Below are positions 54,083 through 61,456 of a DNA stretch of 64,000 nucleotides, piece after piece. Positions within the stretch are counted from its first letter, which is position 1, and every line of letters begins with the position of its first letter. The notes under the pieces are model-generated. The model was given only the letters and a program-made list of their open reading frames with translations, was not told the origin of the DNA and did not search any database. This stretch comes from Rossellomorea aquimaris (GTDB lineage: Bacteria; Bacillota; Bacilli; Bacillales; Bacillaceae_B). Made by a program: the position numbers and the translations under genes. The DNA lies in assembly GCF_001877785.1 (NCBI RefSeq), contig NZ_MINN01000074.1, positions 248,001 to 312,000 on the forward strand, in the 5' to 3' direction.

Positions 54083-56791
54083 TTATGATTGGAACTTGCC
54101 GCGCAGAACCATTTGAAGGATACCACCGTGACGGTAGTAGTCAACCTCTACTTCTGAATCGAAGCGTGCAAGAACTTCGAATTCTGTCTTCGTTCCATCT
54201 TCAGCCACAGCAGTGACAGTTAAGATGTCGCGTGGTTTAACATCATTCGTAATGTTAACAGAAATGCTTTCTCTTCCAGTCAGACCCAGAGTTTCAGCGC
54301 TTTCGCCTTTCTTGAACTGAAGTGGAAGCACACCCATCATCACAAGGTTTGAACGGTGAATACGCTCATAGCTTTCAGCGATGACAGTCTTGATGCCAAG
54401 AAGGTTCGTACCTTTGGCTGCCCAGTCACGGGAAGATCCCATACCGTAATCTTTGCCTGCAAGGACAACCAGTCCAGTTCCGTCTTCTTGATACTTCATG
54501 CATGCATCATAGATCGGCATAACTTCATCTTCAGGCCAGTACGTAGTGAATCCGCCTTCTGTACCAGGAGCGATTTGATTTCGGATACGGATGTTCGCAA
54601 ACGTTCCGCGCATCATGACTTCGTGGTTACCGCGGCGGGAACCGTATGAGTTGAAGTCGCGTGGTTCTACACCATTTGCGCGCAGGTATTTACCGGCTGG
54701 TGTATCTTTACCGATCGCACCTGCAGGGGAAATGTGGTCAGTTGTCACTGAGTCACCGAATTTACCTACAACCCGAAGGCCGTTCAATCCCTGGATATCT
54801 TCAGGTGTCGGAGCAAGCCCTGTGAAGAATGAAGGATTTTGGATGTATGTTGAATTCTCATCAAAACTGTACAAAGGTTCATTGCTTGTTTTGATTTCAT
54901 TCCAGCGGTCGTTTTCTGTGAACACATGCTCATACTCCCTGCGGAATAGTTCAGGTGTCACTGTAGCTTTCACAACATCCTTTACTTCATCCTGAGATGG
55001 CCATATATCTTTGAAGAATACATCGTTCCCGTCTTTATCTTTACCGATCGGATCATGTTGAAGATCGATATCGACTGTGCCTGCGAGCGCATAAGCAACT
55101 ACAAGCGGCGGTGAAGCAAGGTAGTTTGCTTTCACTAACGGGTGGATACGTCCTTCGAAATTACGGTTACCTGAAAGCACAGATGTTAAAAGAAGATCTG
55201 CATCAGAAACTGCTTTTTCGATTTCCGGACGCAGTGGACCGGAGTTACCGATACATGTTGTACAACCGTAACCTACAAGGTTGAATCCGATTTGTTCCAT
55301 ATAAGATAACAATCCGGAGTCTCTTAGATAGCCTGTAACAACCTTTGAACCAGGAGCCAATGATGTTTTCACAAAGTCAGGAACGTTCATTCCAAGTTCC
55401 ACTGCTTTTTTAGCTACAAGACCTGCTCCAAGCATGACATAAGGGTTGGATGTATTTGTACAAGATGTGATCGCAGCAATTCCGATCGCTCCTGTAGGCA
55501 TCGTTACATCCTTGCCGTCTTCTGTTGTATATTTTGCTGTTTTATTGATTTCAGATGCATCCAGACCAAAGCCTTGAACGCCTTCTTTTGCTGTGATTGA
55601 TTTGTGGAAAGTTTCTTTCATATCAGAAAGAGGAATCAAGTCCTGAGGACGTTTTGGTCCAGAAAGGTTTGCTTCAACTTCTGAAAGGTCGATTTCCACT
55701 ACATCTGTGTAAACAGGTTCTTCTTTTTCAGGTGTGAAGAACATTTCGTTTTTCTTAAGGTACTCTTCTACCATCTTAATATGCTCTTCATCACGGCCTG
55801 TCAGTCGCAGGTAGTCAAGTGACTCTGCGTCAACCGGGAAAAATCCGCAAGTTGCACCATATTCAGGAGCCATGTTGGCAATTGTTGCACGGTCTGCCAG
55901 TGGCAGAGTGGCAACCCCAGGGCCGAAGTATTCAACGAATTTACCTACGACACCTTTTTGGCGAAGTACTTGTGTCACTTTAAGTGCCAGGTCAGTAGCC
56001 GTTGCTCCGTTTGGAAGCTCGCCGGTGAACTTAACACCGATTACTTCAGGAATCGGGAAGTATGAAGGCTGGCCAAGCATGCCTGCTTCTGCTTCGATTC
56101 CGCCTACACCCCAGCCAAGAACACCGATACCGTTGATCATGGTTGTATGTGAGTCAGTTCCAACAAGTGTATCCGGGAACGCTTCAAAGTCGCCTTCTGT
56201 TGTTTCAATAGCGTGGACTACATTTGCAAGAAATTCTAAGTTAACCTGGTGAACGATACCTGTAGCCGGTGGAACGGCACGGTAGTTTTCAAATGCTTTT
56301 TGAGCCCAGCTTAGGAATTGGTAACGCTCGGCATTACGTTCGAATTCAAGATCCATGTTTGCTTTCAAAGCGTCTGCTGTACCGTATTTATCAACTTGTA
56401 CAGAGTGGTCGATTACAAGGTCAACCGGAATTTCAGGGTTGATTTTTTGAGGATCTCCTCCGATATCCGCCATTGCTTTACGCAAAGAAGCCAAGTCAAC
56501 GACAGCAGGTACTCCTGTGAAGTCCTGAAGGATAACACGTGAAGGCTTGAATGGAACCTCCGCGTCTTTGCTTGATGCTCCCCAGTTTGCTAAGTTTTCA
56601 ACATGCTCTTTACTGATTACACGTCCATCAAATTGGCGCAGTACAGATTCAAGTAATACCTTTACACTGTATGGTAAACGGTTAATGTTTGAAACGCCTG
56701 CTTCTTCAAGTGCCTTTAAACGATAATAATGATAACGTTTCCCTTCAAGTTCGAAGGAAGATCGTGCATTAAATACATCGTTCTTTGCCAT
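54083..56791 (-). CDS. citB: Aconitate hydratase
   Basis: 902 residues, AcnA/IRP1-type. Fe-S cluster ligands in [12 protein letters not shown] and [14 protein letters not shown]; substrate-binding [32 protein letters not shown] and [17 protein letters not shown]. Interconverts citrate and isocitrate in the TCA cycle and in Bacillus also binds RNA. ATG after AGGGGGAAT. A CcpC-type box lies upstream. Confidence 0.96.
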   Translation of the reverse strand: MAKNDVFNARSSFELEGKRYHYYRLKALEEAGVSNINRLPYSVKVLLESVLRQFDGRVISKEHVENLANWGASSKDAEVPFKPSRVILQDFTGVPAVVDLASLRKAMADIGGDPQKINPEIPVDLVIDHSVQVDKYGTADALKANMDLEFERNAERYQFLSWAQKAFENYRAVPPATGIVHQVNLEFLANVVHAIETTEGDFEAFPDTLVGTDSHTTMINGIGVLGWGVGGIEAEAGMLGQPSYFPIPEVIGVKFTGELPNGATATDLALKVTQVLRQKGVVGKFVEYFGPGVATLPLADRATIANMAPEYGATCGFFPVDAESLDYLRLTGRDEEHIKMVEEYLKKNEMFFTPEKEEPVYTDVVEIDLSEVEANLSGPKRPQDLIPLSDMKETFHKSITAKEGVQGFGLDASEINKTAKYTTEDGKDVTMPTGAIGIAAITSCTNTSNPYVMLGAGLVAKKAVELGMNVPDFVKTSLAPGSKVVTGYLRDSGLLSYMEQIGFNLVGYGCTTCIGNSGPLRPEIEKAVSDADLLLTSVLSGNRNFEGRIHPLVKANYLASPPLVVAYALAGTVDIDLQHDPIGKDKDGNDVFFKDIWPSQDEVKDVVKATVTPELFRREYEHVFTENDRWNEIKTSNEPLYSFDENSTYIQNPSFFTGLAPTPEDIQGLNGLRVVGKFGDSVTTDHISPAGAIGKDTPAGKYLRANGVEPRDFNSYGSRRGNHEVMMRGTFANIRIRNQIAPGTEGGFTTYWPEDEVMPIYDACMKYQEDGTGLVVLAGKDYGMGSSRDWAAKGTNLLGIKTVIAESYERIHRSNLVMMGVLPLQFKKGESAETLGLTGRESISVNITNDVKPRDILTVTAVAEDGTKTEFEVLARFDSEVEVDYYRHGGILQMVLRGKFQS

Positions 56792-56924
56792 TTTAATTCC
56801 CCCTCTAACTACAAATGCGCATTAAGTCGAAAAGTCTTCGTTCTTAACTAACGAACTTTTCTCACATTAATAATCTTAATACAAGCGATTACATAAGTAA
56901 ATAACAATAAAGTTATTGTTTTTG

Positions 56925-56939
56925 ATAAGTTTTACTTAT
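56925..56939 (-). promoter_or_regulatory. CcpC-type operator of citB
   Basis: ATAA-N7-TTAT (ATAAGTTTTACTTAT), the dyad CcpC uses at citB in B. subtilis. An additional palindrome AACAATAA-AG-TTATTGTT is at 56903-56920. Confidence 0.65.
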
Positions 56940-57119
56940 CTGAAAAACTAAACACCTTTTGTTTTCTAACAAATGATTGATGCATCAGCATTATCGTCAT
57001 TGTCAAAAGATGTCGGATGGAGAAAAAAATTATTCCAAAAAAACATTAGGACATGTTAGGGTTTTCCTCTAATAGCCGCCCTTTTCAAGTGGCACCCTAA
57101 CTGTATGGAGGTGTTTCAA

Positions 57120-57269
57120 TTGGCCAAACGCAAAGCAAACCACATCATCAATGGAATGAACGCGGCTAAAGCGCAGGGTAAAGGAGCAGGGTACAACGAA
57201 GAGTACTCCAACGAGCCATTGACGGAAGCGCAGCTGCAGAACAATAAAAAGCGAAAAACAAATCAATAA
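57120..57269 (+). CDS. sspO: Small acid-soluble spore protein O
   Basis: 49 codons starting at TTG behind [29 protein letters not shown], then [20 protein letters not shown] and a basic tail. This is the SspO (CotK) family, made in the forespore. Divergent from citB, as in B. subtilis. Short and TTG-started, so easily missed. Confidence 0.94.
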   Translation: MAKRKANHIINGMNAAKAQGKGAGYNEEYSNEPLTEAQLQNNKKRKTNQ

Positions 57270-57358
57270 AATCCGGGACTGAATCTATGTATCAGGCGAA
57301 GGGAATTTCCGCATCTATCCGGACTCCCTCCTTCATTACCCTTTCTTGACATAAATAA

Positions 57359-57393
57359 ACAAAAAACTCTGCAAATTTCTTGCAGAGTTTTTT
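57359..57393. terminator. Bidirectional terminator between sspO and sspP
   Basis: AAAAAACTCTGCAA / TTGCAGAGTTTTTT, near-perfect palindrome with T/A runs on both sides. Confidence 0.88.
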
Positions 57394-57398
57394 GCTGC

Positions 57399-57536
57399 TT
57401 ACATATCGTGATTACTATTATGCTTTTGGCGCGTATGGTTTTGGTTTTTTACTTTATGGGATCCGCTCAGCGGTTCTGGCTGGCCGGATTGTTTAGGTGC
57501 ATTCTTCCTCATGTCTTTGCTGTCATTTTTGTTCAT
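57399..57536 (-). CDS. sspP: Small acid-soluble spore protein P
   Basis: 45 codons on the minus strand: [20 protein letters not shown], then [20 protein letters not shown] and SNHDM, the SspP (CotL) family. ATG behind AGGAGGGATGG. In B. subtilis sspP follows sspO in the same direction; here it is inverted and converges on sspO across a shared terminator. Confidence 0.92.
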   Translation of the reverse strand: MNKNDSKDMRKNAPKQSGQPEPLSGSHKVKNQNHTRQKHNSNHDM

Positions 57537-57655
57537 TGTCCATCCCTCCTCTTAATTAGGATGGATACCCGTCCGTCCGTTTATGCATACGTATAGAAAG
57601 GTGCTGAAATGCCTATAATATAAAGGCTATTTTATATTTGAAGGAGAGAATGAAA

Positions 57656-57916
57656 ATGCCTTATCATAAAGATAAACAACAAGCGTTCCAAGCTGCCCAG
57701 CAGGGGTTCACTGACGTACAGAATACCGTGAACGAACTGGTCCTGGACGGTGGAAGTTACGGTTCCCAGCTTTCACACCTTCGTAATGAAGTGAACGAAG
57801 CGTATCAGCAGATTGAAAATGCACTCGAAGTTGCTTCTGAGACACAAAAAGAGCAGCTTCAAAAATTCAAATCCGATCTCGAATCGATTGTAAGTGAAGT
57901 CAACGGACAGCAATAA
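57656..57916 (+). CDS. Small coiled-coil protein, possibly YtzC/DUF2524-like
   Basis: 86 residues from ATG seven bases after GAAGGAGAG (an ATG at 57650 is also possible). Gln/Glu/Asn-rich, with long helices (SQLSHLRNEVNEAYQQIENALEVASETQKEQLQKF). Resembles the small Bacillus YtzC/DUF2524 type, without certainty. Function unknown. Followed by a terminator shared with selA. Confidence 0.65.
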   Translation: MPYHKDKQQAFQAAQQGFTDVQNTVNELVLDGGSYGSQLSHLRNEVNEAYQQIENALEVASETQKEQLQKFKSDLESIVSEVNGQQ

Positions 57917-57922
57917 AGTAAA

Positions 57923-57960
57923 AAGAGGCACTTTCGTTATCCGAAAGTGCCTCTTTTGTT
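57923..57960. terminator. Bidirectional terminator
   Basis: AAAAGAGGCACTTTCG / CGAAAGTGCCTCTTTT, a perfect stem between the small coiled-coil gene and selA. Confidence 0.9.
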
Positions 57961-59390
57961 TAGCTGAAAGGTAAGTCCTTTTCAATTTGACCGTTGAGTT
58001 CCACGAGAGCTTCCAGGATTTCGTCATGTTCCTCAGGGCTAACGGTCCTGAGATCGATAAGTATGTGATCTTGGTGTATCCTGGTAATGACTCCGGGATC
58101 TTGCATCCTTAGTCTTTTATGAATTTCATTGGCTGGAATATGATTATGTTGAATAGAAACAAGATATGTATCGAGTTCAACTTCCGGCATGGTCCCGCCT
58201 CCTACTTTGCTTGTGCCTTCTCTCAATTCAAGAATGAATGAAACGTTCCGGTGTTTAAGCTGCTCAACCAGTTTCATCGATTGCTGATGGATATCTTCTT
58301 TCTGCCGGGTGATTCCGAATACGGCAGGGATTTTATCTTCCTCTTTTTTCAAATAGTGAAGAAGGGTCATTTCCAGTGCTGCAATGGTCATTTTGTCAAC
58401 ACGCAGTACACGTGCGAGCTGATGTTTCTTTAGCAGATCAACAGCTTCTTTCTTACCGGCTATGATCCCCGCTTGGGGACCGCCCAGCAGTTTATCCCCG
58501 CTGAAAGAAACGAGGTCGGCCCCTTTCTCGATCACATCGCTTACGAGTGGTTCTTCTCCAATACCATACTTCGAATAATCAAAAAGTGCCCCGCTGCCTA
58601 AATCTTCATAATACAGCACATGATCATACTCTTTTGTCAGCCCTGCAAGCTCTGCCGATTCAACAGCTGAAGTAAAACCCTTCATAACAAAGTTGCTCTG
58701 GTGCACTTTCATGATCATCGCAGTATCTTCTCCTATATGGCCTTGATAATCCTTTAAGTGCGTTTTATTGGTAGTGCCCACTTCAACAAGCTTTGCCCCG
58801 CTTTCTTCCATGATCGAAGAAACTCTGAAGGACCCTCCAATTTCAACGAGTTCCCCCCTGGACACAATCACTTCTTTATTTTTCGCAAGAGCAGACAGTA
58901 TGAAGAATACAGCTGCAGCATTATTATTTACGATCATGGCAGCCTCAGCCCCAGTCAATTCACAAATGAATTTTTCTGCATGAGTGTGGCGCGTTCCTCT
59001 TTTACCCTCATCAATATCATACTCAAGGTTATTATATGAACCTGCAACAATGCTTATATGTTCAATCGTTTCAGCTCCAATCCTGGCCCTGCCAAGATTC
59101 GTATGTAAGACGATCCCGCTTGCGTTGATGATTCTATGTAAAGATATCGAATATTTTTTCCTTTTTATTTTTCCCGCATGCATAAACATTGCGTCAAGAA
59201 AGCCTTTGGTGTCGGGCGGCGGTCCCTCCCAAGTTCCTTCAAGAATGTGCTTTCTGATCGTTGCTATGCTTTCTTTCACCAGTTCTTTTCCTTGATTGGA
59301 GGAAAGGTCATTGATTTCAATAAATCGATTGAATCCGCCGGTTTCAAGGACTTCATGGATCGGGGGTATCTTTCTCAGCAGTTCTTTCAT
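57960..59390 (-). CDS. selA: L-seryl-tRNA(Sec) selenium transferase SelA
   Basis: 476 residues, PLP-dependent. N-terminal RKIPPIHEVL...F, INASGIVLHTNLGRA, and GSGALFDYSKYG. The PLP Lys300 is in SFSGDKLLGGPQAG. Converts Ser-tRNA(Sec) to Sec-tRNA(Sec) using selenophosphate made by SelD. Its presence shows the organism makes selenocysteine; full length with all motifs. ATG after AGGAGGGTAATC. selB and selC are not in the window. Confidence 0.96.
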   Translation of the reverse strand: MKELLRKIPPIHEVLETGGFNRFIEINDLSSNQGKELVKESIATIRKHILEGTWEGPPPDTKGFLDAMFMHAGKIKRKKYSISLHRIINASGIVLHTNLGRARIGAETIEHISIVAGSYNNLEYDIDEGKRGTRHTHAEKFICELTGAEAAMIVNNNAAAVFFILSALAKNKEVIVSRGELVEIGGSFRVSSIMEESGAKLVEVGTTNKTHLKDYQGHIGEDTAMIMKVHQSNFVMKGFTSAVESAELAGLTKEYDHVLYYEDLGSGALFDYSKYGIGEEPLVSDVIEKGADLVSFSGDKLLGGPQAGIIAGKKEAVDLLKKHQLARVLRVDKMTIAALEMTLLHYLKKEEDKIPAVFGITRQKEDIHQQSMKLVEQLKHRNVSFILELREGTSKVGGGTMPEVELDTYLVSIQHNHIPANEIHKRLRMQDPGVITRIHQDHILIDLRTVSPEEHDEILEALVELNGQIEKDLPFS

Positions 59391-59490
59391 GATTACCCTC
59401 CTTTACTGCTTTTTCCCCATTATAACACCCTCACCAATTAATGCAGAAAGAATAGAATGTGTAAAAGAGAAAGTTAGGGGTCAGATGTAA

Positions 59491-59898
59491 ATGAGTAAGG
59501 AAAGGGAAAATTTTTATTTAGAGAACTGGGAAGAGCGAATGAAAGATTGGCTGTTGGATCCCGATACAGTTCGGCTAGATGAAAAGGAATTCCGAATTGA
59601 CTTCCTGGACACGACAGATGCGTTCATCGTGGAAGTGGAAACAGAAAATATTTGTCCGGATGAATTGATCTTGATGAAGAGGGATCACCGGCTCATTATA
59701 TCAATCAGATTGAAAAATGAATTAAAAGCGAGAAGCAGATATGTTGAGTTCCCTTTTTGTCTAAAGCAGCGGGATTTAACCTATTCTTTGGAGCACCATA
59801 CAATTGAAATCAATGTTCCTAAGCAGGAATGCAAGGAGAACACATCATTGGTCATCCGTGTTCAGGGAATTTGTAATGAAGACAGCCCCTCCATATAA
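59491..59898 (+). CDS. Hsp20/alpha-crystallin-like protein
   Basis: 135 residues. An alpha-crystallin-type beta-sandwich can be followed (FRIDFLDTTDAFIVEVETENICPDELILMKRDHRLIISIRLKNE), but the usual C-terminal IxI motif is replaced by TIEINVP. N-terminus short and charged. Possibly a small heat-shock chaperone; in Bacillus some relatives are spore proteins. ATG after AGGGGTCAG. Divergent from selA and convergent with the SelW-like gene. Confidence 0.72.
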   Translation: MSKERENFYLENWEERMKDWLLDPDTVRLDEKEFRIDFLDTTDAFIVEVETENICPDELILMKRDHRLIISIRLKNELKARSRYVEFPFCLKQRDLTYSLEHHTIEINVPKQECKENTSLVIRVQGICNEDSPSI

Positions 59899-59903
59899 TA
59901 TGG

Positions 59904-59928
59904 AAAAGCCTGGAGAATCCAGGCTTTT
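59904..59928. terminator. Bidirectional terminator
   Basis: AAAAGCCTGG / CCAGGCTTTT perfect stem between the Hsp20-like and SelW-like genes. Confidence 0.88.
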
Positions 59929-59933
59929 CAGGG

Positions 59934-60176
59934 TTATCGCATCTCTTCAATTTTAGAGATGATGTCATTTACGTCAGGAAAGACTCCTGTATCAAGTTTG
60001 GAATAGATTTTGGTTTCGCCTACTGTGATTTCGAAGGCGCCGCCAGAGGATGGAATCAGCAATAGTTCTGGAATATCATATCTAAAATGGGTAAATAACT
60101 GTTCCGCGAAACTCGCGGCTTTTGGTGAGTAGTTTCACCTCAGGCAGAACTCAATCTTGATATTTAGGTTATCCAT
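59934..60176 (-). CDS. SelW/SelT/SelH-like (Rdx family) selenoprotein with in-frame TGA
   Basis: 81 codons on the minus strand from ATG at 60176 (ribosome site GGTGG a little far) to TAA at 59934. Codon 14 is TGA (60137-60135), giving MDNLNIKIEFCLRU and then NYSPKAASFAEQLF: the CxxU redox motif of the Rdx/SelW family. It ends IPSSGGAFEITVGETKIYSK...DVNDIISKIEEM, the typical GxFEI...I.SK pattern. A hairpin CCGCGA-GTT-TCGCGG starts 17 bases after the TGA, the right distance for a bacterial SECIS. A standard translation would stop after 13 codons. Read with Sec it is an intact thioredoxin-fold redox protein. Confidence 0.9.
60104..60118 (-). promoter_or_regulatory. SECIS-like hairpin in the SelW-like gene
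   Basis: CCGCGA / TCGCGG six-base stem with GTT loop, 17-31 bases downstream of the TGA, within the window used by bacterial SelB. Confidence 0.7.
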
Positions 60177-60214
60177 TAAGGAAACCACCTTTCTTTCGTA
60201 TTTTCTTTCATTTT

Positions 60215-60259
60215 AAAGCAGGCCTTTTATTGATGCAAATCACAATGAAAGGCCTCTTT
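60215..60259. repeat. Hairpin between divergent selenoprotein genes
   Basis: AGGCCTTT (60220-60227) and AAAGGCCT (60248-60255) with extra AAAG / CTTT and ATTG / CAAT pairs. It lies upstream of the selD promoter in the divergent spacer. Terminator-like or an operator; no upstream plus-strand gene needs it. Confidence 0.5.
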
Positions 60260-60264
60260 ATATT

Positions 60265-60294
60265 TTGCCTCATCTCTTATCTTTCCTGTACAAT
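60265..60294 (+). promoter_or_regulatory. Promoter of selD
   Basis: TTGCCT (60265-60270), 18-base spacer, TACAAT (60289-60294), about 32 bases before the ATG. Confidence 0.5.
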
Positions 60295-60325
60295 ATGTGT
60301 ATCTATACATAAAGGAGTGAATGCA

Positions 60326-61378
60326 ATGAGTAAAGAAGAAATCATCCGTTTGACTTCTCTGTCATCAAAAGCCGGCTGAGGATGCAAATTAAGTCCGAGC
60401 GACTTGGCGCAAGTTTTGCGTCAGCTGCCCCCTCAGAAAAAACATGAAGAATTACTAGTTGGAAATGAATCCTCCGATGACGCGGGAATCTATCAATTAA
60501 CGGATGAGATCGCTCTTGTTCAAACAGTTGATTACTTTACTCCTGTGGTCGATGATCCATACTTGTTCGGTCAAATCGCTGCAGCAAATGCCTTGAGCGA
60601 TGTTTATGCAATGGGCGGATGGCCGAAAACCGTCATGAATATAGTCGGATTTCCCATTAAAAAGCTGGGTGGCGATGTGCTGGCCAGGATCCTTGCCGGT
60701 GCTCAGAGTAAAGTGGCGGAAGCAGGGGCCGTCACAGTGGGAGGACACTCCATTGATGACCAGGAACCCAAATTCGGGCTTAGCGTCACGGGACTCGTAC
60801 ATCCAAAGAAATACTGGACCAATATTGGTGCGGCACCAGGGGATGCCATTGTACTGACGAAGCCTATCGGTGTCGGGATATTAACGACCGGGATTAAGCG
60901 CCAGGCTGTTACAGAAGCTCAGGAAAATGAAGTGATTGATACAATGAGGACGTTAAATAAGGAAGCCTCTGAGGTGCTTAAGGATTATCCTGCGAATGCC
61001 GTGACGGATGTAACCGGATTCGGTCTATTGGGCCATGCCTTTGAAATGGCAAGCGGAAGTGAAGTAACCCTGCATATTTCCTATGATTCCATCCCGCAGC
61101 TGCCGGGTACGAAAGAACTGGCTTTGGAGGGCATTATCCCTGGCGGATCGAAAGCCAACCATCAATGGTTGAGAGATGATGTCCTTTTTGACCCTGGTCT
61201 GACCCTTGAAGATCAATTGATTCTGTGTGACTCAATAACATCAGGCGGATTATTGATCAGCCTGCCGAAAGAACAAGCCGGAAAATATCTGAAGGAAATG
61301 AAAAAGCGTTCACTCAATGCGTGGATTATCGGGGAAGTTACAGAAACAGCAGATAAACGCCTTTATGTCACCAAATAG
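60326..61378 (+). CDS. selD: Selenophosphate synthase SelD, itself a selenoprotein
   Basis: 350 residues from ATG at 60326 behind AAAGGAG. Codon 18 is TGA (60377-60379), giving SSKAGUGCKLSPSDLAQVLR, exactly the SelD catalytic motif where other species have Cys or Sec. Downstream are DDAGIYQL, the FGQIAAANALSDVYAMGG, GGHSIDDQEPKFGLSVTG and DVTGFGLLGHAFEMA motifs of the AIR synthase-like fold. Makes selenophosphate from selenide and ATP for SelA. Conventional calling would start at TTG 60404 and lose the active site. SECIS-like hairpins follow the TGA. Confidence 0.95.
60391..60420 (+). promoter_or_regulatory. SECIS-like hairpins in selD
   Basis: Two candidate stems follow the Sec TGA: AAGTC-CGAGC-GACTT (60391-60405) and CGCAA-GTT-TTGCG. 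The first has its loop 17-21 bases after TGA; the second has the same GTT loop as in the SelW-like gene. Confidence 0.6.
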
Positions 61379-61421
61379 GTGTTATCCGATTTCCGAAGGC
61401 GAAGAATAGAAATAGCCAAAC

Positions 61422-61456
61422 AAAAACGCCTGGAGTCAGACTTTCCGGGCGTTTTT
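61422..61456. terminator. Bidirectional terminator
   Basis: AAAACGCC / GGCGTTTT with inner GGA / TCC pairs, serving selD and the convergent helicase gene, whose last codons overlap it. Confidence 0.85.

Noticed and set aside
60404..61378. selD starting at TTG 60404
   Set aside because: This start drops the active-site loop; the upstream ATG with AAAGGAG and in-frame Sec TGA restores a full-length SelD.
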